Of a DNA stretch of 9,667 nt, positions 1-5,815 are shown piece after piece. Source of the stretch: an uncultured Bacilli bacterium (GTDB taxonomy: Bacteria > Bacillota_I > Bacilli_A > RF39 > UBA660); the NCBI GenBank assembly GCA_910576985.1, contig CAJTLA010000013.1, positions 1 through 9,667 on the forward strand. Reading direction: 5' to 3'. The position numbers and the translations under genes are program-made. Position 1 is the first letter of the stretch, and each line of letters starts with the position of its first letter. The notes beneath the pieces are model-generated. The model saw nothing but the letters and a program-made list of their open reading frames with translations, did no database searches and was not told the DNA's origin.

Positions 1-24
1 TTTCTTATGAATTTATTTCTTATG

Positions 25-34
25 CCCCCCCCCC
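25..34. repeat. 10-base poly-C tract in left-edge noncoding region
   Basis: Ten consecutive C residues stand in otherwise very AT-rich DNA. They are followed at once by a 5-bp inverted repeat (CAGGT at 34-38, ACCTG at 43-47). A 9-bp direct repeat (TTTCTTATG at 1-9 and 16-24) lies just before the tract. Bases 1-160 hold no open frame I can support and no convincing promoter. The tract could be a slippage-prone site near the start of a leftward gene outside the window, or a sequencing or assembly length error; the sequence alone cannot decide. Confidence 0.6.
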
Positions 35-160
35 AGGTTACTACCTGTTACCAAAAAAACTTTTCTCATTTCACTTCATTCCTTTACTATATACAGTATA
101 ACTTTTTTTAATGAAACTTTACTACTTTGTAACTATATAGTTTCTATAAATTTTTGGGAC

Positions 161-186
161 AAAAAAAGAATGACATCATCATTCTT
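161..186 (-). terminator. Intrinsic terminator of the PH-like gene
   Basis: An 8-bp perfect stem (AAGAATGA at 166-173 with TCATTCTT at 179-186) encloses a 5-nt loop. Read on the minus strand it is followed by a run of seven T (161-167, partly shared with the stem end). The upstream arm overlaps the stop codon of the gene at 185-637, so transcription ends directly at the end of that frame. Confidence 0.85.
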
Positions 187-637
187 ACGCAATTCCGACT
201 TCATCATTCTTTAGTCGATCAATATCATTCTCTAAACATTCCTGTCCATTTACCACTCGATTAATACAAGTATATAATAAACGTAAACGAACCTTATCTC
301 TTGGCTCCATATCTATAAATCGAAGCTTCAATGGCATTCCACATTCCAAATAAAAATTCAACTCTGCACTTCGATCCCCAAACGTAATTGACAACATAGA
401 AATCGAAGTATAAGGAATCGTATAAATTTGTTTATAACTCTCACGAGCATTCACATGATCAAATAATACCATTTTTTGATCCGTAAAAACCCCATGATCT
501 CTACTTGTTTTATAAGCAACTAACAAATTTTCATCCTCTGGTACATAATGTTTAATATACCCTGGCAACTCTTCTCTATGAAAAGCCTTTGAAAAATCAA
601 AATGCTTAGTCACCTCTTTAAATTTTACATACGACAT
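185..637 (-). CDS. Small PH-like domain protein (bPH_1-like), 150 aa
   Basis: The protein has 150 residues, no signal peptide and no membrane segment, so it is probably cytoplasmic. Residues about 35-125 read like the bacterial PH-like fold: beta-rich, with a 'FTDQKMVLFD' strand, then 'YKQIYTIPYTSIS', then alternating strands and a C-terminal helix. The order T-x-x-[KR]-[ML]-[VI]-L-x-D followed by IPY-x-SI recalls the bPH_1 (formerly DUF1696) family. That assignment is from memory of the family pattern, not a search. It is clearly paralogous to the partial gene at 9317-9667: 23 of 38 residues are identical over the stretch from 'ELP' to 'VLFD'. The ATG at 637 is preceded by a G6 run (644-649) six nt upstream, which may act as the Shine-Dalgarno, and by an extended -10 promoter. 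It appears to be monocistronic, with its own promoter and terminator. No biochemical role can be given. Confidence 0.85.
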   Translation of the reverse strand: MSYVKFKEVTKHFDFSKAFHREELPGYIKHYVPEDENLLVAYKTSRDHGVFTDQKMVLFDHVNARESYKQIYTIPYTSISMLSITFGDRSAELNFYLECGMPLKLRFIDMEPRDKVRLRLLYTCINRVVNGQECLENDIDRLKNDEVGIA

Positions 638-654
638 ATTTTTCCCCCCACTTC

Positions 655-683
655 ATTATAACACAATTTCAAAAAAATAAATC
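655..683 (-). promoter_or_regulatory. Extended -10 promoter of the PH-like gene
   Basis: On the minus strand a perfect TATAAT (660-655) is preceded by TGT (663-661), giving the extended -10 pattern TGnTATAAT. The hexamer 17 bp upstream (683-678, GATTTA) is a poor -35, as expected for an extended -10 promoter. Transcription would start near 648-649, inside the G6 run and only about 11 nt from the ATG at 637, so the leader would be very short. Confidence 0.6.
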
Positions 684-714
684 ACTAATATATGAGAAAC
701 CTCAAAGTTTATCA

Positions 715-743
715 TTGTATAACCAAGATAAATGTGCTAAAAT
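715..743 (+). promoter_or_regulatory. Sigma-A type promoter of the M3-like peptidase gene
   Basis: TTGTAT (715-720) and TAAAAT (738-743) are separated by exactly 17 bp, and a TGC just before the second box gives an extended -10. The predicted start of transcription is near 750, directly ahead of an AAGGAGG at 754-760. The promoter is divergent from that of the PH-like gene, with about 31 bp between the two -35 positions. I found no convincing operator dyad between them. Confidence 0.65.
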
Positions 744-767
744 AGATGGAAAAAAGGAGGAAAAACC

Positions 768-1664
768 ATGAAAAATGAATTAGAACAACTGCTAGTAGAT
801 ACCATACCTGAGGCCAGTGCTTTCTTTGAAGAAATGAAGGGCTTTGAATTTTCACTAGATACAATTGATATTAATCATACAAAAGGAAAAAGAGCTTTCG
901 ACAAACTACAACTACAAATCTTAAAATCAAAAATACAAAAACCAAAACCTACCGATTTCGCAACCGCTACATTAGAAAATAACATCCAAGCAGCAATCGA
1001 TTTTTTTAGAACTTTCCTAGATCCAATGAGTGCGGAACCTCTAAAAACAACCCCAATTATCAGAAGTACAACACTTCCGATCTTTGATGCAGCAACAGAA
1101 TTTTCTTATGATTTAGAAAAGAAAACAATCACGCCAATAAAAATCAAAATATATAAAAAAGATATTTCCTACAATGCACTAGCTTTGATTCATGAAAACA
1201 CACACGTTTTATTCAATAGACAAGTACAAACAGGATTTCATTATCACTATAATGAATTATTACCAATCTTAATGGAACTAATTGCAACAACACAATTAGA
1301 AACAACTATGAACGATCCAGCACTACTAGAAAATTATCTCAAAATTAGATTACACACTTTACAAGAATTTGTCATGAAATTTAGCCAAGGAATCGTACAA
1401 AAAAAACAATTAAAAACAATTCTCCCAGACATTCAACTAGTATTAGATTACACAATTCATAATAGTTATTCCTACATTATTTCCTTTGTATTCGCATATC
1501 ACCTTTTTGAACAATATAAAGAAAATCCTGAATCAATAAGACAAACAATAATAAAATGTATCACTCATCAAGAATCCATTGAAAATATACTAAAACAAAG
1601 ACAAGTCACACTGAAAAATCCTGAAACAGTAAAAGCAACTGAAAAAATACTAAAAATATATTAA
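768..1664 (+). CDS. Compact M3/PepF-like zinc metallopeptidase homolog, 298 aa
   Basis: The protein has a zinc-metallopeptidase HExxH motif, 'HENTH', at 142-146, inside a hydrophobic 'LALIHENTHVLF' context. A glutamate 24 residues after the second His (E170 in 'LMELIA') is placed like the third zinc ligand of M3 gluzincins; E163 is an alternative. The C-terminal part (about 231-298) contains 'SYSYIISFVFAYHLFEQY' followed by a helix-rich tail. This resembles the tyrosine-rich helix and final helices of oligoendopeptidase F. At 298 residues it is about half the usual M3 length of roughly 600, so it looks like a stand-alone catalytic core with a short N-terminal helical part. There is no signal peptide or membrane segment, so a cytoplasmic peptidase is likely. 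The ATG at 768 follows AAGGAGG (754-760) with 7-nt spacing and a good promoter. It is the only plus-strand gene and ends 1 nt from the convergent ftsW stop. The zinc-site call is fairly firm; the family call is inference. Confidence 0.8.
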   Translation: MKNELEQLLVDTIPEASAFFEEMKGFEFSLDTIDINHTKGKRAFDKLQLQILKSKIQKPKPTDFATATLENNIQAAIDFFRTFLDPMSAEPLKTTPIIRSTTLPIFDAATEFSYDLEKKTITPIKIKIYKKDISYNALALIHENTHVLFNRQVQTGFHYHYNELLPILMELIATTQLETTMNDPALLENYLKIRLHTLQEFVMKFSQGIVQKKQLKTILPDIQLVLDYTIHNSYSYIISFVFAYHLFEQYKENPESIRQTIIKCITHQESIENILKQRQVTLKNPETVKATEKILKIY

Positions 1665-1679
1665 TTCAGGTGCTTTTTT
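1631..1679 (+). terminator. Shared bidirectional terminator of convergent peptidase and ftsW genes
   Basis: The arms AAAAGCA-A-CTGAA (1631-1643) and TTCAG-G-TGCTTTT (1665-1677) pair with a single A/G mismatch. The AT-rich loop is 21 nt and a T6 run (1674-1679) follows on the plus strand. On the minus strand the same hairpin is followed by TTTT. The left arm lies inside the last codons of the plus-strand gene, and the right arm contains the ftsW TGA stop (1668-1666). One structure can therefore end both transcripts. Confidence 0.65.
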
Positions 1680-2763
1680 GATTTCTAGAAATATTTAAAA
1701 CAACCCCCATACTACATAACGTAATCAACAAACTAGAACCACCATAAGATAAAAATGGAAGAGTTACTCCAGTAACTGGAATGAGGCCAACCACAACACA
1801 AAGATTGAGCACAGCTTGAAATGAAAGCTGAAAAATAATTCCAAATGCCAAATATTTTCCAAACAAATCAGATGACTCATGAGCAACCTTAAACCCATTT
1901 ATAATAATACACAAAAATAAAGATGCCACAATCAAAACCCCTAAAAAACCAAACTCTTCACTAATAATAGAAAAAATAAAATCTGTTTGTGGTTCTGGAA
2001 GATAAAAATGTTTTTGAATAGAATTTCCAAATCCCAAACCAAATAACCCTCCTGGACCAATCGCATATAATGATTGAATAATCTGAAAACCACTTCCTAA
2101 AGGATCTTTCCAAGGATCTAAAAAAGATAAAATCCGAGCCAAACGATAAGGAGCAATCAAAATTAATACAACAATTCCAGCAACCCCTAAAATTCCAATC
2201 TTAAAGAAAAACTTAAAATTAACACCACCCACAAATAAAATCCCAATAATTGTCATTACAATAATCGTTCCAGTTCCAAAATCTGGTTGCAACATAATCA
2301 GTCCAAAAATAGAAAGCGTAAGACCTAAAATAGGAAGCACACCTTTTTTTATGCTCTTTAAATCTTTCTCATTTCGACATAAATACTTAGAAGTAAAAAT
2401 AATTAACCCTAATTTCGTAAACTCACTAGGCTGTATTCCAAAAGAGCCAATTCCAAACCAACTTTGACTTCCATTTCGCACTGTTCCAAGTCCTGGAATC
2501 AACACCAAAATCAACAATAAAATACAAACTCCTAATATTTTATTCGCATTTTTTTCATAAAAATGAAAATCTATTTTACTAATCATAAACATTAAAAAGA
2601 CACCAATAATGAAAAATAACCCCTGATTCTTTACAAACTTAAATGGATCTGAAAACTTATACTCTGCCCAAATATAAGAAGCAGAATAAATCATAACGAG
2701 ACCAAAAATAGAAATCGCTAAAATACTAATACAGAGTAGCCAATTAAAACGATTTTTCTGCAT
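1666..2763 (-). CDS. ftsW: SEDS-family peptidoglycan glycosyltransferase FtsW, 365 aa
   Basis: FtsW polymerises lipid II into glycan strands at the septum, working with a class B PBP. The protein is a polytopic membrane protein with about ten hydrophobic helices. SEDS motifs are clear: 'NGSQSWF...QPSEFTKL' (97-118), 'PDFGT' (160-164), 'LDPWKDPLGSGFQ' (215-227), 'PEPQTDFIF' (256-264) with the conserved Asp at 261 and 'SEEFG' after it, and 'LPFLSYGGSSLL' near the C-terminus (335-346). The frame stays open upstream to a possible ATG at 2820. I choose the ATG at 2763 because the extra 19 residues overlap mraY and do not look like FtsW, and because this ATG gives the TAATG stop/start overlap with mraY. 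The SD is a weak GGGGTG-type. Position after mraY supports FtsW or its sporulation version SpoVE rather than RodA. No murD lies between the two genes, unlike in Bacillus. Confidence 0.95.
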   Translation of the reverse strand: MQKNRFNWLLCISILAISIFGLVMIYSASYIWAEYKFSDPFKFVKNQGLFFIIGVFLMFMISKIDFHFYEKNANKILGVCILLLILVLIPGLGTVRNGSQSWFGIGSFGIQPSEFTKLGLIIFTSKYLCRNEKDLKSIKKGVLPILGLTLSIFGLIMLQPDFGTGTIIVMTIIGILFVGGVNFKFFFKIGILGVAGIVVLILIAPYRLARILSFLDPWKDPLGSGFQIIQSLYAIGPGGLFGLGFGNSIQKHFYLPEPQTDFIFSIISEEFGFLGVLIVASLFLCIIINGFKVAHESSDLFGKYLAFGIIFQLSFQAVLNLCVVVGLIPVTGVTLPFLSYGGSSLLITLCSMGVVLNISRNQKST

Positions 2764-3755
2764 TATAACCACACCCCAAAAGCCAGCGCAACCATAGCGC
2801 CCAACAACCCAACGATCCAAAATAATTTCACAATATCTCGTTCATTCCAACCTAACTTCTCAAAAGTATGATGAATAGGTGTCATCGGAAAAATACGCTT
2901 ATGAGTAAACTTATAATAACCTCTTTGGATCAAACAAGAAACAGTTTCTAGCACAAACACAATACCAATAATCACTAACAAAAGCTCATGCCTTGTTAAA
3001 ATTGCCATTGCCCCTAATGTTGCCCCTAGCGACAAAGAACCAGTATCTCCCATAAAAACCTTAGCAGGACTCACATTAAAAATGAGAAATCCTAAAATAG
3101 AACCCACTAATACAAAACAAAATATCGCAAGAGATTCATATCCTTCCAACCAACCAGTATTCCAAGCAATTAAACCAAAGGCTAAAAAAGCAATCACTGA
3201 CAAACCTCCAGCCAAACCATCTAATCCATCTGTTAAATTCACTGCATTACTGCTAGCTACTAACACAAACAAAATGAAAAGACCATAAAACCATCCAATA
3301 TGAATTTTCAAATGAAATGTATGAATCCATAAAAGTGGTTCATTCCCACCTTTCATAAACAAATAGAAAAATATAATAGCAATCATCAATTGTAAAAACA
3401 TCTTTGCCTTTTCAGATAATCCTTTATTATTATGTTTGATCACAATTAAATAATCATCCACAAATCCAATGAAAGCATAACCAATCAAAGTAAATAACAC
3501 AATCAATAAACTATATGAAAACTCGATTTTGTGCAAAAAATAAAGCAATACAATTGTCAAAACAGTTGGAATCAAAAAGATGAATCCTCCCATAGTAGGA
3601 GTTCCACTTTTCCCACTGTGCACACTCCTTAAATAAATACTAAGTGATTGTCCTGCTTTAAAACGTTTCAGAATAGGAATCAGTATCACTCCAAAACAAA
3701 CGGAGAGTAAAAATCCAATCATCATTGAAAAAATAGATTTTGTTAAAATAAGCAT
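2763..3755 (-). CDS. mraY: Phospho-N-acetylmuramoyl-pentapeptide transferase MraY, 330 aa
   Basis: MraY transfers phospho-MurNAc-pentapeptide from UDP to undecaprenyl phosphate, making lipid I at the inner face of the membrane. Length is normal (330 aa), with about ten hydrophobic helices. Visible motifs are 'GTPTMGG' (51-57), the Asp pair in 'FVDDY' (D100, D101), 'NAVNLTDGLDGLAGG' (170-184), 'FMGDTGSL' with D237, and 'MTPIHHTFEKLGW' (291-303). The last motif is normally HHH and reads His-His-Thr here (295-297), a conservative departure that keeps the first two histidines. The ATG at 3755 is preceded by AGGAGG (3766-3761), which overlaps the stop codon of the upstream PBP gene. The intergenic gap is 9 nt. 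The 3' end overlaps the ftsW start by one base (TAATG), so all three wall genes are tightly coupled. Confidence 0.96.
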   Translation of the reverse strand: MLILTKSIFSMMIGFLLSVCFGVILIPILKRFKAGQSLSIYLRSVHSGKSGTPTMGGFIFLIPTVLTIVLLYFLHKIEFSYSLLIVLFTLIGYAFIGFVDDYLIVIKHNNKGLSEKAKMFLQLMIAIIFFYLFMKGGNEPLLWIHTFHLKIHIGWFYGLFILFVLVASSNAVNLTDGLDGLAGGLSVIAFLAFGLIAWNTGWLEGYESLAIFCFVLVGSILGFLIFNVSPAKVFMGDTGSLSLGATLGAMAILTRHELLLVIIGIVFVLETVSCLIQRGYYKFTHKRIFPMTPIHHTFEKLGWNERDIVKLFWIVGLLGAMVALAFGVWL

Positions 3756-3764
3756 ATAATCCTC

Positions 3765-5672
3765 CTATTCTATTAACATCAAGCGAACCGTTTCTCCTTC
3801 ATAAATCTTTTCTCCTGCTTTTGGTGATTGATAGGAAACAGTTTCCCCGGTTCCTGAAAATTCTACTTTAAAATCCTTTAATTCATCCATCGCCTCTTTT
3901 ACTGTTTTTCCTGTAACATTAGGAACTTTAACATATTTCTTTTCACCATACTTATACTCTTTATCACTGGCCCCTTTTCTTTTTTCTATCCCAAGTGCAG
4001 TAATCGCATCTTGAAGTACATTTCTAGCAATTGGAGCAGCAATCGTTCCACCATATTGTGTAATTCCTTTTGCATTATCAATCGCAATATAAACAACAAC
4101 TTGAGGATCATCTGCTGGCATAAATCCCATAAAAGACACAATATAATTTCCTACCATATATCTTCCATCTTTGACTTTCTGAGCAGTTCCAGTTTTCCCA
4201 CCAACACGATAACCTTCAATAAATGCATTCCCACCAGTACCATTACTAACCACACTCTCTAATGCCATTCTTACTTTTTCACTCGTATCCTCTTTGATCA
4301 CCTTTCGAACAACTTCTGGTTTATTTGCTTTTACAATCGTATTCGTTTCTGGTTCATTTAAACTTTTAACAATATATGGTTTATAAAGAGTCCCACCATT
4401 AATCGCAGCTGATACTGCTGTAATTTGTTGAATCGGTGTTACAGATACTCCTTGACCAAATGCCGTTGTTGCAAGCTCAACAGGCCCTACCTTATCCAAG
4501 TTAAATAAAATTCCACTTCCTTCTCCATTTAAATCAACTCCCGTTTTTTCACCAAACCCAAATTTGTGAATATAATCAAATAATGTTTCTTTTCCAATTC
4601 GTTGTCCTAACAATACAAAACCTGGATTACATGAATTTTCAACCACTTCCAAAAAAGTTTGAGTTCCATGACCACCATGTTTCCAACATTTAATACGTGC
4701 ACTTTCAACAGTTACACTTCCAGTATCTGTAAACTTTTCTTTTTCCAAATCAACTAAATTTTCTTCTAAAGCAGTCGCCAAAGTAATAATTTTAAAAGTA
4801 CTTCCAGGTTCGTAAGTCGCCCAAATAGGTAGATTTCGATTAATTTCTTCGACTTTATAATTAGAATAATTACTCGGTGAAAAATTAGGTCTAGAAGAAA
4901 TTGCCAAAATCTCACCAGTATTTGGATCCATCGCAATCCCCAAAGCCTGATCAGGACTATATTTTGACACTGCATTATCTAATTCCCGCTCTAATGAAGA
5001 TTGAATTTCATGATTAATGGTAAGTGTCATATTGATTCCATCTTGCGGTTTTTCATATACTTCACTTAAATTTAATCGTGCTCCCTTAGCATCACTAAAA
5101 TATTTAATCGCACCATAACTACCAGTCAAATATTTATCATACATAAGTTCTAATCCAGATAACCCTTGATTATCAATTCCTACAAATCCAAGAGTATGAG
5201 AAAGAGAAGTATCAAATGGATAATATCGTTTTGATTCTTTCACTAAATAAACCCCAGGCAATTTTAAATCATTAATTTTATCTGCTATCTCATAAGAAAG
5301 TCTTCTCCCCTCTGGATGCACCCGCTCAATAGATGACTTTTTAGAGACATGCTTCATCATTTCCTCTTTTGTTACATTTAAAATAGACGCAAGTTTAGAA
5401 GCAGTTTGTTCTTTATCCTTAATTTGGTTTGGAATTAGGACCAATGAGGTAGTCGTAATATTATCAGCAAGCACCACACCATTTCGATCATATATTTTTC
5501 CTCGACTAGATTCAATTGGTAAATTCCTGCTCCATAAACTAGAAGCATACTTATTTAATTTCTTATATTGAAATACTTGAATATAAAAGACTTTTCCAAT
5601 AATTAATATAAAAAGAAAGAAAATAATTACTAATATAATTTTCATTCTAGAATGTATCGCTTTAAAAAACAT
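3765..5672 (-). CDS. ftsI: Class B penicillin-binding protein with one PASTA domain (FtsI/SpoVD type), 635 aa
   Basis: This is a DD-transpeptidase that crosslinks peptidoglycan at the septum, partner of FtsW. In ATG numbering it has a short basic N-terminus, one membrane anchor (about 10-32), the dimerisation-domain signature 'RGKIYDRNG' (57-65), then the transpeptidase domain. That domain shows 'STFK' (S291 nucleophile, K294), 'SCN' (347-349) and 'KTGT' (493-496). A single C-terminal PASTA domain covers about 580-635 ('VPNVTGKTVKEA...'). One PASTA and a directly following mraY match Bacillus SpoVD; with no second PBP here it may serve vegetative division instead. The frame also offers a GTG at 5681. 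I prefer the ATG at 5672 because GAGGTG lies 6-8 nt upstream of it and would overlap the GTG. The start codon lies in the stem of a 9-bp inverted repeat. I see no rsmH or ftsL upstream. Confidence 0.94.
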   Translation of the reverse strand: MFFKAIHSRMKIILVIIFFLFILIIGKVFYIQVFQYKKLNKYASSLWSRNLPIESSRGKIYDRNGVVLADNITTTSLVLIPNQIKDKEQTASKLASILNVTKEEMMKHVSKKSSIERVHPEGRRLSYEIADKINDLKLPGVYLVKESKRYYPFDTSLSHTLGFVGIDNQGLSGLELMYDKYLTGSYGAIKYFSDAKGARLNLSEVYEKPQDGINMTLTINHEIQSSLERELDNAVSKYSPDQALGIAMDPNTGEILAISSRPNFSPSNYSNYKVEEINRNLPIWATYEPGSTFKIITLATALEENLVDLEKEKFTDTGSVTVESARIKCWKHGGHGTQTFLEVVENSCNPGFVLLGQRIGKETLFDYIHKFGFGEKTGVDLNGEGSGILFNLDKVGPVELATTAFGQGVSVTPIQQITAVSAAINGGTLYKPYIVKSLNEPETNTIVKANKPEVVRKVIKEDTSEKVRMALESVVSNGTGGNAFIEGYRVGGKTGTAQKVKDGRYMVGNYIVSFMGFMPADDPQVVVYIAIDNAKGITQYGGTIAAPIARNVLQDAITALGIEKRKGASDKEYKYGEKKYVKVPNVTGKTVKEAMDELKDFKVEFSGTGETVSYQSPKAGEKIYEGETVRLMLIE

Positions 5673-5698
5673 ATGATCCACCTCAATTAATCATATGT
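5669..5698 (-). promoter_or_regulatory. Start-codon hairpin of the PBP gene with the SD in its loop
   Basis: A perfect 9-bp inverted repeat (5669-5677 and 5690-5698) surrounds 12 nt. In the mRNA the 5' arm is ACAUAUGAU, the loop UAAUUGAGGUGG and the 3' arm AUCAUAUGU. The AUG in the 3' arm is the chosen start codon, and the GAGGUG Shine-Dalgarno sits in the loop. Such a fold could modulate initiation. It has only two G-C pairs, so it would be weak. The structure is seen directly; the regulatory role is inferred. Confidence 0.5.
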
Positions 5699-5706
5699 GC
5701 TAGTCC

Positions 5707-5739
5707 AAAAAAAAGAAGAGAAAATTTTGTAAACTTTCT
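5707..5739 (-). terminator. Terminator-like hairpin after the ABC transporter gene
   Basis: On the minus strand a 9-bp stem with one G-U pair (arms within 5731-5739 and 5719-5727) closes a 3-nt ACA loop. CTTC and then eight T (5714-5707) follow. The T run begins four nt after the stem and the stem is AT-rich, so strength is uncertain. It lies about 77 nt after the ABC stop and 35 nt before the PBP start. It therefore probably ends the GNAT/CorA-like/ABC transcript, or sits in the PBP leader if that promoter is upstream. Confidence 0.55.
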
Positions 5740-5761
5740 GCTCCTTGCATAACAATACATC

Positions 5762-5791
5762 ATTATTTTTTATCATTGATCCCCAATACAA
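5762..5791 (-). promoter_or_regulatory. Possible promoter for the PBP-mraY-ftsW cluster
   Basis: On the minus strand TTGTAT (5791-5786), an 18-bp spacer and AATAAT (5767-5762) give 4/6 and 5/6 matches to the sigma-A boxes. A start of transcription would fall near 5755. This is the best candidate between the ABC stop and the PBP start, but in such AT-rich DNA chance matches are common. If it is real, the hairpin at 5707-5739 would lie in the leader. Confidence 0.3.
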
Positions 5792-5815
5792 AAATAATAT
5801 GTTAGACATGCCTTC

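Noticed and set aside
91..100. TATACT/TATATA boxes on the minus strand as a promoter for a leftward gene
   Set aside because: The -35 matches are poor and no gene start is visible before the window edge.
2764..2820. N-terminal extension of FtsW by 19 residues into mraY
   Set aside because: The sequence is an out-of-frame reading of the MraY C-terminus; the ATG at 2763 gives the coupled TAATG junction.
3082..3288. Plus-strand open frame of 68 codons
   Set aside because: It lies fully inside mraY on the other strand, has no SD, and its Lys/Pro/Asn-rich product looks like antisense of membrane helices.
4011..4262. Plus-strand open frame of 83 codons
   Set aside because: It is antisense to the PBP transpeptidase domain, with a Ser/Asn/Ile-rich low-complexity product and no SD.
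4766..4975. Minus-strand open frame of 69 codons
   Set aside because: It is an alternative frame inside the PBP gene; the PBP motifs run through this stretch without interruption.
5682..5697. TATGAT as a -10 box for the PBP gene
   Set aside because: A start there would fall at the Shine-Dalgarno, and no -35 match lies 17 bp upstream; the hexamer is explained by the start-codon inverted repeat.
5700..5750. 16-codon minus-strand frame starting MQGAESLQ, a possible leader peptide or FtsL remnant
   Set aside because: It has no SD, runs through the terminator hairpin and T tract, and shows no FtsL-like membrane helix or coiled coil.
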